The position numbers and the translations under genes are program-made. This document shows, in pieces, positions 36,747 to 45,487 of a stretch of DNA of 64,000 bases. Source of the DNA: Arthrobacter sp. ES3-54. GTDB lineage: Bacteria > Actinomycetota > Actinomycetes > Actinomycetales > Micrococcaceae. The stretch is taken from NCBI RefSeq assembly GCF_029504395.1, contig NZ_JAQFIF010000002.1, positions 62,001 through 126,000 on the forward strand, read 5' to 3'. The notes beneath the pieces are model-generated. The model searched no databases, was not told the DNA's origin, and saw nothing but the letters and a program-made list of their open reading frames with translations. Each line of letters begins with the position of its first letter. The first letter of the stretch is position 1.

Positions 36747-39700
36747 CTACAGTGCTGATCCCGTGGTGAATGTCCACGAACGGCTGGGCAACGGGTTGCC
36801 TGCCAGATCGCGGATCCGGGTGGTGCCACCGGTGATGATGACCCTGTACTGCGTGTTGGCGAGAAGCGTCGCACTGGGGTTGATTGTCAGCACCCTGGTC
36901 GTGGCGTTGTAAGTCACCGCGACCGCGATATCGGCTCCCGTCGAGGCCCGGACGATCCGGACACTGCCTGCAGTGGTGTACCCGGTGATGGGCTCACTGA
37001 ACGCCACCGTCGTGTTGCTGTTCCGCAGCACCCCTGTGGCTCCCGCAGCGGGGGTCGATGAGGTGATGACAGGAAGAGGTCCGGACGTGAACGTCCACGT
37101 GCTCGCCGCCATCGTGTTGCCCGCAAGGTCACGGACGCCGGAGACGGTCACGGTGTAGAGGCGGTCTGCCGGCAGCGTTGCCACCGGGTTGAGCGTCGCG
37201 ACGCGGGTCAGTGAGTTGTAGGTCACGACGGCGGCGATCGCCGTGGTGCCCTGCCGCAGTTGGAAGTTCGTTCCCGTAACCCCCGTCACTGCTTCACTAA
37301 ACGTTGCCGTCACGTTGGCGCCCTGGCTGACCGACAATGCCCCCGGTGCAGGGGACCGCGCCGTCAGGGTGGGAGCCACGAACTCGGTACGTGGTGTCAC
37401 CGCTGCGGTGCGGGCCGAGAATCCGCCCGTACCCACTGCGTTGACGGCCGCGACGTCGAACGTGTACGCCGTCCCGTTCGTCAGACCCGTCACGACGACG
37501 GATCCGACGTTGCCGGTAACCGCCTGCGTACGTGCCAGGACGGTTCCGGCGAAGGCGCGCACCGTGTAGCCCGTGATGGCGGATCCGCCGTTGGACGCCG
37601 GCGCGGTCCACCTTACGGTCGCCGAAGCGTTCCCGGCCGTGGTCGTCCCGATGGTGGGCGCTCCCGGTACGGTCGCCGTCGTCGGGCTCACCGTGTTGGA
37701 GAGTGCCGAGAACGGGCTGTCACCGAGGGCGTTGCTGGCCAGCACCTGGAACCGGTACTGGGACCCATTCGCCAGGCCGGTCACCACCAGGCTGGTGGCG
37801 CCTGCCGGTGCGGTGCGCAGGGCACCAACCTGGACGCCGGCCGGGTTCGACGTCACGTCGAGCACCTTCACGGAGAAGGAGTCGGCAATGCCGACCGTCG
37901 GAGCCGTCCAGCGCACCGTTGCCTGCCCGGCGCCGGCGGTTGCCGTGCCGATGACCGGGGCGTTGGGCAGAACGGTATCGGAGAACTGCAGGAACTCGAT
38001 GTTGCGGATCGTGTCCGTGCCGTCGACTCCAACGTTGTCCACCACCGTGGTGGTCGAGCCAGCCGAACCGATGGTGCCGGTGCCGCCTGTCGTGGTGATG
38101 GTGTAGTTGGCCCGCGGTCCGGAGAAGATCGCGACGTCCCGGTTGCCCGCGGTTTCGAGGGCGGTGGGGGTGACCAGTTCGCGGACAGCCACCAGGTTCC
38201 CCGGGTTGACGACGCCGGCCGCTACTGCGGCCGCCAGGGTCTGAGGGTTACCTGCCTGGTACGGGCGCTCCATGAGGTCGGTGGTCCCGATCTCTGTGCC
38301 TGCGTCGTTCCGCACGCTGATGCGGATCTTCAGGTACCGGTCGCCGTCGAGCACGTCATTGGCGCCACGGCCCTCCAGCTTGTCGCTGCCGAGGCCGCCG
38401 ACGAGGATGTTGCCGTCGCCCCAGACCGGACCGGTCAGGGGGCAGACGCCCATCGGTGAGAGTGCTTCGACCGGTGCAAGCGGGGTGGTCGGTGCCGGGA
38501 GGATGGCCTGCAGGCCGGCGATCCGGTTGATGCCCGTCTGGTCGAGGACGTCGCAGCCACTGAAGCCTGCACCACCTACGGTGCTCGGCACTTCGTCGTC
38601 GCCGCGGATGACGTCGTCAAACTTGGAGCCGGAGTTGGCCTCCACTTCCTGCCAGCGGTCGCGGTTGACGACGACCGGCAGCGGGACACCAACGAGGTTG
38701 TTGTTGATCTTCATGTCGTCGTCGGCCGGCACGGTGTCGTACTGGTGCGAGGCCCAGTCGAAACCGGCTGAACCGGCGTAGCGGTCGATCGCCGCGTTGG
38801 ACGTCATGATGTCGTCGCCACCTTCGGCGTCGTAGTCGTTCTCTCCAACCTGTCCGACGAAGACGTCGTTTCCGGGCTTCGTCTGGGCCGGGTCGTCGAA
38901 GAACGGTGCGCCGTGATCGCCGATCAGCAGGTCCTGGCCGGAACCGCCTTGGATCCAGTCATCGCCGCCGTCACCGAACGTGGCATCGGCACCGTCACCG
39001 GACTGCACGAAGTCGTTTCCTTCGCCGGCAAAGGTTTCGTTGTCGTTGGCGCCGCCGTTGGTGAAGTCCTGGCCGTCGCCGCCCATGTTGATGTCATCAC
39101 CGATGCCGGAGTTGATGTAGTCGTTGCCCGGGCCGCCCTTGAGGACGTCGGCGCCGGACAGATCGGTGATCCTGTCGTTGCCGTCGCCGCCGAGTGCGAT
39201 GTCGTCGCCGCCGTTGCCTTCAATGACGTCGTTGCCTTCGTTGCCGAGGAACGTGTCGTTGTCGTTGCCGCCCGTGACCCGGTCAGCGTTAGCGGTGCCG
39301 TTGTACACCGACTGGCCGTTGATGCCGCTCGGATCGACTGTGTTCTTCTCCATGTACTGGATGGTGCCGTCCGGCTTGCGCAGGAGAACCAGGTTCTCCT
39401 TGCACTCGCTGGTGGCGTCATCGGCGACCGTGGCCCCCGATGTCGTGTACCCCGCCGGCGTACCAGCCAGGTTACCCAACTGGAACTTGCAGTCGGCGGT
39501 GCCGAAAGCATCTGCCTTGAGCGAGTGCGCGTCGGTGTTGCGCATGATCATCTCGGCGAAGGAGTTGCTCTCGAGCTGTGCCCGCAGGTTCATGCCCGGC
39601 GTGCGCAGGAGGTAGTAGAAGCGGTCACCGTTCTGCAGGTCGGTCATCTGGTTCTCGAACACGTAGTTGAACGTGCTGCCCAGGAGCCCGCCGAATAGGT

Positions 39701-42209
39701 TGGTCTTCTCCGCCAGGCCGCCGACCCAGAGGTCGACCTTGTTCAGGCCGGTCTCTTGGGTGGCCCACGGTCCGGCACTGTTCATGAAGTCACTCATGTC
39801 AGCCGTGGGAGGAGTCGCCAGGGTGCCCGGATCGACGATTGCCTTGGCCGCTGCCCGCTTGCCCGCCAGCGTGGTTTCGCTGGTGATGGTCGGGTAGGTG
39901 CCGTAGGCGGCAACAAAGTTGATCAGCGATTCTGGGTGCTTGAGGTTCTGCCCGAAGTCAGCCCAGCTCGTGTAGGGAGCCAGTTGGGCGTCGCCCGTTT
40001 CGTTGTTGATTTGACGGCGCAACTCGTTGAGCGGCGGGACGCCTTCGGAGCGTGCGCGGGTCATGTTGATCGTCGCCAGGTCCAGGGGAAGACCCAGCAG
40101 GTTGTTGCGCAGGGTGCCCGTGACGAACTCGTCGAGTTCGTTGCCAACCTGGTCGCTCATGCCCATGACGATGCTGCCCGCGGCCTCTTCCGAGGTCAGG
40201 GACCCCGCCGATCCGCCGTTGGTGTACTCGGGCGGGTTCAGGAATCCCTTAAGCAGGGAGATGGAGTTGTCGCTGCCGTCCGCGTTGGTGCGGGAGATCG
40301 TCTCGGTCAGCATCGAGTGGCCGAAGCGGTAGACCGCGTGGGCGAACTCCGCCTTGATGGCCGAGTTGAGGTCCGTGTGGTAGACGTGGAAGGGCTGGAT
40401 CGCGGGTTGGACCTTGCGGCCGAACTCCTCGAACACCAGGTGCTGGTATTCCATTTCCGTGACGAACCTGGCCGCCTGGAAGAGGCGCTCGCCGTTCCAC
40501 CCGTTGGCACCCGCAGCCAGCTTCCACTCGGCCAGTGCGGCAACGCCGGTGGCTGAGGTGTCGTTGGTGAGGGTGTTCTCAATATCCGCCACGAGGCGGT
40601 CATGCTCCGAATGGAACACCTGGTGGATGGTGGTCAGGCCGATGTTCTCGTTGACGCGGCCGTCACCGGCACAAAAGTGCGCGTTGAGCATTTCGTCGTC
40701 ATAAGTCCCGGCGGGCTGGTTCGCAAAATCCGCCGACGCCGTGTTGTCACCGTCTGCTACGGGGGCTACGGGCGGCGTGGCAGGATTGTGGTCCGTGTCC
40801 TGCGGCGACGGATCGGCGTTGTGTGCGATGTCGGTCAGGAACGGCGTGTCGAAGTACCGCACGTTCGCCGGTACAGGAACGGGAGCAGCTGTGTTGCCCT
40901 CGACAAGTCCGGTCAGGGTGACGTATTGCGGCAGACCGCGCGCGGGACCGGGGATGAACTTGCCGTACGGGTCCGCGGCGATCATCGGGATGTTGGTGAC
41001 GTCCTTGTCCTCAAGCTTGAGGCCGAGGAAGATCGCTGCCTGCGACTTGACGCCCGCCCACGTGGCCATACCGCCTGCGGTGGGGCCTGCGACGCCGCCA
41101 AGCAGCTTGCCGGTTGCGACCGGCCTGCCGGCAGCGTTGTTGATGTATTCCCGCAGGAACACCTGATGCGAGGGGTGGGACGTATAGGTCTGGGACTGGT
41201 CCACGTAGGGCGAGTCCGTGTTGGCGGCTTCCTGGACGTCATCCGCGGTACCCAGGGTGCCATCCGCGCCCGGCTGGTTCTGGGCCCGGGTGAGGACCAT
41301 GAACGCGTTCGGGCTGTTGGGAGCCACTTCGTCGCCCGTGCCCGCCTTGCCGTCGGGGCCCACTGTGATCAGCGGATCGTCGGCCTTGAGCGGCACGAAC
41401 ACCGTTCCGCCGCCCTTGACCGTCTGGTCCACACCGTGGTCGAAGAACTGCCCGAAGAGGGTGAACAAGGAGTTGTACGGCGGAGATAGTCCGACGTCGG
41501 TGGTGACGTTGGGGATGAACAGCGTGTCGCCAGTGGGGACGCAGCCTGCCGGCACGCCGACGACCTCCGGATCCGCCAATGGGTCAGGATCGGTGGTGCA
41601 GGGGAACAACCCAGGGTTGCCCTGGGTACGGACCGGGAAACCGGCGGCGGCTACAGCGGCGGGATTGGTGGAGGTCTGGTCCACGATCAGGTTACTGATC
41701 TGGCGCGGCTGGGAGTCGAACACATTGCCCGACTTTTGCGTGTAGGAAGACGTACCGGCCGGGCCGAAACCGGCAGGGACGGAGTCCGCGGTGTTGAATG
41801 ACGGCGTCGTCAAACGCGGAAACAGCTGGTCGGCGGCCCCGTAGGTTTCGCGGCCGGCGAGCAGGTTGTTGCACGAGCCGTCCACTGTGCGGAGCCCGTA
41901 CGAGGTCAGGGCGTCAGGGATCTGGTTGGGGCCCCGTCCGATGAGGGCACCGCAGGGGCCGGTGGCCGACGTCGTGTTCGCGACGTGCGCCTCGGCGATC
42001 TTGATCTGCTTGAGGATGTAGGCCAGGTCGGCCGCGGTAACGGTGAAGCCTGCGCCGACGGGTGCCGGCGCTGCGTTGGCGCCAAGCGCCGTTGTGGTGA
42101 GTCCGATGAAACTGAGCAAGGTCATTGCTGTCCCTGCTGCTACTGCGCGGGTCGGCCGGCTAAAGACACGTCTTTGGCCGTCGACCTTCTTGCATGAGAA
42201 CAAATTCAT
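36747..42209 (-). CDS. Secreted animal-type haem peroxidase with RTX, FN3 and Ig-like domains
   Basis: 1820 residues. Signal peptide 1-~46 (ends ALGANA). The peroxidase domain spans ~240-900: distal FGQFFDHGVD with His258 and Asp257, catalytic Arg518 and haem-linking Glu521 in AGDGRVNENIGL, and proximal His631 in YRFGHSML, all matching the myeloperoxidase/peroxinectin pattern. RTX-type GGxGxDxL calcium-binding repeats run ~970-1100, with a second short group ~1268-1290. Two fibronectin III domains (~1415-1510, ~1514-1608) and two Ig-like SbsA/Big_5 domains (~1611-1710, ~1713-1818) follow. Mn-oxidising MopA proteins share the peroxidase-plus-RTX plan. No RTX type I exporter genes are nearby; the Sec signal suggests another route. 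Substrate unproven. Confidence 0.92.
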   Translation of the reverse strand: MNLFSCKKVDGQRRVFSRPTRAVAAGTAMTLLSFIGLTTTALGANAAPAPVGAGFTVTAADLAYILKQIKIAEAHVANTTSATGPCGALIGRGPNQIPDALTSYGLRTVDGSCNNLLAGRETYGAADQLFPRLTTPSFNTADSVPAGFGPAGTSSYTQKSGNVFDSQPRQISNLIVDQTSTNPAAVAAAGFPVRTQGNPGLFPCTTDPDPLADPEVVGVPAGCVPTGDTLFIPNVTTDVGLSPPYNSLFTLFGQFFDHGVDQTVKGGGTVFVPLKADDPLITVGPDGKAGTGDEVAPNSPNAFMVLTRAQNQPGADGTLGTADDVQEAANTDSPYVDQSQTYTSHPSHQVFLREYINNAAGRPVATGKLLGGVAGPTAGGMATWAGVKSQAAIFLGLKLEDKDVTNIPMIAADPYGKFIPGPARGLPQYVTLTGLVEGNTAAPVPVPANVRYFDTPFLTDIAHNADPSPQDTDHNPATPPVAPVADGDNTASADFANQPAGTYDDEMLNAHFCAGDGRVNENIGLTTIHQVFHSEHDRLVADIENTLTNDTSATGVAALAEWKLAAGANGWNGERLFQAARFVTEMEYQHLVFEEFGRKVQPAIQPFHVYHTDLNSAIKAEFAHAVYRFGHSMLTETISRTNADGSDNSISLLKGFLNPPEYTNGGSAGSLTSEEAAGSIVMGMSDQVGNELDEFVTGTLRNNLLGLPLDLATINMTRARSEGVPPLNELRRQINNETGDAQLAPYTSWADFGQNLKHPESLINFVAAYGTYPTITSETTLAGKRAAAKAIVDPGTLATPPTADMSDFMNSAGPWATQETGLNKVDLWVGGLAEKTNLFGGLLGSTFNYVFENQMTDLQNGDRFYYLLRTPGMNLRAQLESNSFAEMIMRNTDAHSLKADAFGTADCKFQLGNLAGTPAGYTTSGATVADDATSECKENLVLLRKPDGTIQYMEKNTVDPSGINGQSVYNGTANADRVTGGNDNDTFLGNEGNDVIEGNGGDDIALGGDGNDRITDLSGADVLKGGPGNDYINSGIGDDINMGGDGQDFTNGGANDNETFAGEGNDFVQSGDGADATFGDGGDDWIQGGSGQDLLIGDHGAPFFDDPAQTKPGNDVFVGQVGENDYDAEGGDDIMTSNAAIDRYAGSAGFDWASHQYDTVPADDDMKINNNLVGVPLPVVVNRDRWQEVEANSGSKFDDVIRGDDEVPSTVGGAGFSGCDVLDQTGINRIAGLQAILPAPTTPLAPVEALSPMGVCPLTGPVWGDGNILVGGLGSDKLEGRGANDVLDGDRYLKIRISVRNDAGTEIGTTDLMERPYQAGNPQTLAAAVAAGVVNPGNLVAVRELVTPTALETAGNRDVAIFSGPRANYTITTTGGTGTIGSAGSTTTVVDNVGVDGTDTIRNIEFLQFSDTVLPNAPVIGTATAGAGQATVRWTAPTVGIADSFSVKVLDVTSNPAGVQVGALRTAPAGATSLVVTGLANGSQYRFQVLASNALGDSPFSALSNTVSPTTATVPGAPTIGTTTAGNASATVRWTAPASNGGSAITGYTVRAFAGTVLARTQAVTGNVGSVVVTGLTNGTAYTFDVAAVNAVGTGGFSARTAAVTPRTEFVAPTLTARSPAPGALSVSQGANVTATFSEAVTGVTGTNFQLRQGTTAIAAVVTYNSLTRVATLNPVATLPADRLYTVTVSGVRDLAGNTMAASTWTFTSGPLPVITSSTPAAGATGVLRNSNTTVAFSEPITGYTTAGSVRIVRASTGADIAVAVTYNATTRVLTINPSATLLANTQYRVIITGGTTRIRDLAGNPLPSRSWTFTTGSAL

Positions 42210-42527
42210 TGCACACCTGCCTCTTCGAGTGAGTGATGGTGCAACAGTGCTGGGTGATTCCTTGGAGAAAACTGGGAGCGGCGAGTAACTTACGTTCCGG
42301 ACCGCGGTCGGGCGATTTCAGGGGCTTCCGACCACTTGGCTGACGCGCTCCGGGTACGCGCCCCGCCGCGTTGGGATACTCGCCCGGAGGCCGACGGCGG
42401 CAAGGCAGCCCGCGCGGGGAGTACTGCGCCGAAAGACCGGCGGCGGATAACAGACAGGTAACGGCTACTTCTCGAGGACCCGAATTTTTGGCCCTTGCTA
42501 CCTGCAGCCGGCCTACAGCAGGTCCTC

Positions 42528-42650
42528 AGCAAGCGCTAGGACGTTTCTGGTGTAGGGGGTGCACCCCGGTGCCGGGCGGTACCCGCGCCCAATGGCGGGC
42601 AGTGCACGGGCCGTGCATCTGCTGGGTCCGGCCGGTCGCCTGCGGCGTGC
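42528..42650. repeat. Shared upstream element, copy A
   Basis: AAGCGCTAGGACG, then after ~20 bp GGGGGTGCACCCCGGTG, then GGGCGGTACCCGCGCCC, and later CCGGCCGGTCGCCTGCGGCG. The same words in the same order, with substitutions and a shorter spacer, appear at 45307-45387. It lies 320-440 bp ahead of the peroxidase start. Confidence 0.5.
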
Positions 42651-42792
42651 GCACTAGCCAGACAGTCCACGCGGGAGCCAGGCCGCGCCCCGCCATGCCG
42701 GGACGCCGCGGTGCCGGAGCAGGCCCGGGGGCTTCTGCAACTACTTGCCATCTTGAGCCAGCAAGAGACGACCGGACGGCGCTCAGATGCGA

Positions 42793-42826
42793 CTCGTGGC
42801 TCGTGGCTAGTGCCACGAGCCACGAG
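42793..42826 (-). terminator. Perfect 15-bp hairpin after the glycosyltransferase gene
   Basis: CTCGTGGCTCGTGGC (42793-42807) and GCCACGAGCCACGAG (42812-42826) pair perfectly around TAGT. It is 32 bp past the glycosyltransferase stop. The arms are themselves made of a repeated CTCGTGGC unit. No T-tract follows, so termination is inferred from position. Confidence 0.55.
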
Positions 42827-42857
42827 CCACACAGCGCCGGGGGCAGCGGCGCCCTGG

Positions 42858-44051
42858 CTATGCGCCTGCCACGCCCACGGCTTTGCGACGCGGGCCAGGC
42901 GCACGGGAGCCCACGGCGCCGCGATGGAACCTGATGAGTCCGAAGTTCTTCTCTGGAATCGCCATGGCAAAATACCAGACCACACCGAGCGGAAGGATGA
43001 TCAGGCTGGTGACAAGGGTGTAGAAAGGCATCAGCAAAAGCCAGCGATTGCGCCCTTTCCAGTGAATGGCATAGATCATGCCGAAATAAAGAGTGGCCGC
43101 GGCCAGCAGCGACAGCCCGGGATGAACGAGCGCTTCCCACCGAAGAACGAGAAATGCAAAGAGCACAACACTCCCGTATGCCCAGAAGAATGGATGCCAG
43201 AAGCAGAAACGGATATTCACAATATACAAACGGAATTCCCCGCCTGCCCAAGCAAGACGTTGTCGCCACCAGGCCCGCAACGATGCTGGAACATCCGTGT
43301 TCACGGCGAAAGGAATGTGGGTCATGCGGTATCCGAGACGCTCGCCGAGCAAACCTGTCTCAACATCATTCCCCTGGAAGAAGAGTGAATGCTGCGCCAT
43401 GATGGCCCGCATCGCAGATGCTGTTCCGGCGTGGCATGCGCCGCTTAGAAGCCATGGCATGACGAACCGGAGGCGCATTGCCAGTCGGTACTCATGCCGC
43501 TGCAACTGGACCAGAGCGGAGCCCTCCTCCTGCGGCACTAGCTCAATTGAAGCGACATCGTCGCCGCGCCTTCGAAGCTCACCCACCAGTTCAGATAGCG
43601 GCCGGACCGACGTCGAGTCCGCATCCAGGCACACGACATACTCAGCTTGCACAACAGCGTTCAGCGCGTCCCTGATCACGCGGTCTCGCACGGTTCCTCC
43701 CGTCCGGCGCCCAGTGCCGGCCGAAGGAGGAACGTAATCGCTCTGAAAGACCCGGAAACCGTGATTCGCCGCGGTTTCCTGGAGGGATCGCCGGAAATCG
43801 TCGGTTTCGCCGGATGTCGTGCAGAGAATGACCTGAGGCCCGTAAGTGTGGAGAAAGTCGACGTTGGTCAAATACCGGATGTCACCGTAAATGGGAACAA
43901 GTACATCGAAGGACAGACCCTCAAGTGAGGCGCTGCCGGGCTCCCGATGCTCAGTTCCGAAGCGGCTGCTGCGGGCCGCTCCGACAGCGTCAACTAAGAC
44001 TGCCAGAAGGGGCAGTGCCAAGAGCGCTAGAAGAGAAGCTGTCCAGTCCAT
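42858..44051 (-). CDS. Membrane glycosyltransferase family 2 (exopolysaccharide type)
   Basis: 397 residues: one N-terminal membrane helix (~6-26), a GT-A domain (~45-270) with FDVLVPIYG, metal-binding DAD (143-145), GNDVET (acceptor-side Asp/Glu, 227-232) and QRLAW (264-268) in the place of the QxxRW processivity motif, then three or four C-terminal helices (~280-375). This plan is that of hyaluronan/N-acetylglucosamine synthases that polymerise and extrude polysaccharide; the altered QxxRW leaves processivity open. The start overlaps the dehydratase gene by 62 bp. GC content in parts of the gene is near 50 percent (47 and 50 percent in two 60-bp rows counted), well below its neighbours, suggesting transfer. 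Confidence 0.88.
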   Translation of the reverse strand: MDWTASLLALLALPLLAVLVDAVGAARSSRFGTEHREPGSASLEGLSFDVLVPIYGDIRYLTNVDFLHTYGPQVILCTTSGETDDFRRSLQETAANHGFRVFQSDYVPPSAGTGRRTGGTVRDRVIRDALNAVVQAEYVVCLDADSTSVRPLSELVGELRRRGDDVASIELVPQEEGSALVQLQRHEYRLAMRLRFVMPWLLSGACHAGTASAMRAIMAQHSLFFQGNDVETGLLGERLGYRMTHIPFAVNTDVPASLRAWWRQRLAWAGGEFRLYIVNIRFCFWHPFFWAYGSVVLFAFLVLRWEALVHPGLSLLAAATLYFGMIYAIHWKGRNRWLLLMPFYTLVTSLIILPLGVVWYFAMAIPEKNFGLIRFHRGAVGSRAPGPRRKAVGVAGA

Positions 44052-45123
44052 CGTTTACCTTTCCAGCAGTATTGAATTCGAGGGCCTCGCGAACGAGTGC
44101 GGGGTGGGCGCCGTGGTCGACGAGTTCGCGAAGAAGTGCCAGTGCATGGTCAATCGGATACGCTCCGACGTCGACCTTCCGAATGCGCGGATGAGGCGTG
44201 GCATAGTGGGATTCGCGCTGGTCGAAAAGTTCCTCGGACATCTTTTCGCCGGGGCGGAGCCCGGTGTATTCAACCTCAGGCATCGGGCAGTCAACCAATT
44301 CGACGTACCGGCGCAGCAGCGACTCGATCCGCACCGGCGCACCCATGTCCAGCACGTACGTTTCCCCGCCGGAGGCGAGGCAGGCGGCTTCGATCACCAG
44401 GCCGGCCGCTTCGGGGATGGTCATGAAGTAGCGCGCGACACCGGGATCGGTGATCCGGATCGTCTGTCCTGTTTCAATTTGCGTCATGAGCGTGGGCAGA
44501 AATGAGCCTCGGCTGCCCAGTACATTTCCAAAGCGGACGCTTGCCACTTTGGTCTCCGAGGTGCCGGCGTACTTGTCGGCAACGTGCTCCGCGAGACGCT
44601 TGGACCATCCCAACGCCGACGTGGGATTCGCCGCCTTATCCGTGCTTATGTTGACGACTCTGTCCACGCCTGCGGCTATTGCGGCACGCACAACGGACTG
44701 GGTCCCAAAGACATTTGTCTTGACGGCCGCTTCGGGTGCCCGCTCCAAGAGCGGCAGGTGCTTGTGCGCTGCCGCGTGGAACACCGCGTCCGGGCGGACC
44801 TCCTGCATGATGCGCCGCATCAGCTGCTCATCGCGTATGTCGGCCAGCCGGTAGACGTCATCGTCCAGCAGCGCCATGCCTTCCAGGTCCATTTGCAGGT
44901 TGTAGAGTGCGAACTCGTCGTTATCGATGCAGTAGACCTTCCCTACTTCCAGAATTCGCATCTGACGGACGATCTCCGAACCGATGGAACCCCCGGCGCC
45001 CGTGACCAGGATCGTTCGGCCCTGGAACAGTGCTTTCGCTGCAGACCCGTAAACGTGGATCGACTCTCTACCAAGCAGTCGGTCGGCACAAATTTTTTCC
45101 ATCACGCTTCCCCCAGTATTCAC
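43990..45123 (-). CDS. UDP-sugar 4,6-dehydratase/epimerase (CapD/FlaA1-like, soluble form)
   Basis: 377 residues of the extended SDR fold. The NAD(P) loop VTGAGGSIGSE is at ~40-50, VFHAAAHKHLPLLE at ~120, VNISTDKAANPTSALGWSKRLAEH near 160 with the catalytic TDK-type triad, and VRFGNVLGSRGSFLP after it. These are the signatures of UDP-GlcNAc 4,6-dehydratases (FlaA1, WbpM C-terminal half). It lacks the N-terminal membrane domain of CapD/WbpM. It would provide an activated deoxysugar for the overlapping glycosyltransferase. The start is ATG 45123 or 45102. The last ~20 residues overlap the glycosyltransferase frame. Confidence 0.9.
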   Translation of the reverse strand: MNTGGSVMEKICADRLLGRESIHVYGSAAKALFQGRTILVTGAGGSIGSEIVRQMRILEVGKVYCIDNDEFALYNLQMDLEGMALLDDDVYRLADIRDEQLMRRIMQEVRPDAVFHAAAHKHLPLLERAPEAAVKTNVFGTQSVVRAAIAAGVDRVVNISTDKAANPTSALGWSKRLAEHVADKYAGTSETKVASVRFGNVLGSRGSFLPTLMTQIETGQTIRITDPGVARYFMTIPEAAGLVIEAACLASGGETYVLDMGAPVRIESLLRRYVELVDCPMPEVEYTGLRPGEKMSEELFDQRESHYATPHPRIRKVDVGAYPIDHALALLRELVDHGAHPALVREALEFNTAGKVNDGLDSFSSSALGTAPSGSLS

Positions 45124-45487
45124 ATGATTGAGCCCGTTGAAGTCAGAACGAATCCCTTCGGCTCCGCCTGAAGGCGGCCGAACGCAACGAAGAACCCGTA
45201 TGCCGCAGGGCTAACACCCTGGACTCCGCTTGATTTTCCCCACTGAGACCTTCCACCCCTAGAACACACGGCTTCAGCAGCGGGAACACGAGTAGCGGCT
45301 ACCTGAAAAGCGCGAGGACGATACTTGGGGAGGTGGTGCGCACGGGTGAGGGGCGGTACCCGGGCCCCGGGCCGGCCAATCGCTTGCGGCGCTCCGATCA
45401 AGCTGATAGGCCTGACGGTATGGTGCATAGTGGCAGCAGATCAGCACGCCGTCCCCTCCGGACGGTGGTTGCAGAAGGGAAGTTCAC
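45124..45487. other. Divergent 364-bp intergenic region, dehydratase / FdhF-like
   Basis: In the dehydratase leader (minus) there are two hairpins: one with CCGCC-TGAA-GGCGG at its tip, extended past a 2-nt bulge (~45157-45182), and CAGGG-CTAACA-CCCTG (~45206-45221). Copy B of the shared element (45307-45387) follows. The right end is the promoter of the FdhF-like gene with AAGGGAAG before its GTG. No coding sequence is evident. Confidence 0.5.
45307..45387. repeat. Shared upstream element, copy B
   Basis: AAGCGCGAGGACG, GGGGAGGTGGTGCGCACGGG, GGGGCGGTACCCGGGCCC and CCGGCCAATCGCTTGCGGCG match copy A (42528-42650) in order and orientation. It lies about 180-265 bp ahead of the sugar dehydratase start. 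Confidence 0.5.

Larger units (their letters stand above)
42210..42857. other. 648-bp intergenic region upstream of the peroxidase
   Basis: It holds the peroxidase leader and promoter region, a block at 42528-42650 that resembles the region upstream of the sugar dehydratase gene (45307-45387), a 7-bp odd palindrome TGCACGG-G-CCGTGCA (42603-42617), GAGGACC...GGTCCTC arms near 42474-42527, and a strong hairpin at 42793-42826. Frames open across it look spurious: repeat-rich and with poor codon bias. Confidence 0.55.

Noticed and set aside
42371..42934. 187-codon plus-strand ORF in the peroxidase upstream region
   Set aside because: It is Arg/Pro/Gly-rich without any domain, runs into the opposite-strand glycosyltransferase, and covers hairpins and repeats. 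I treat the region as non-coding.
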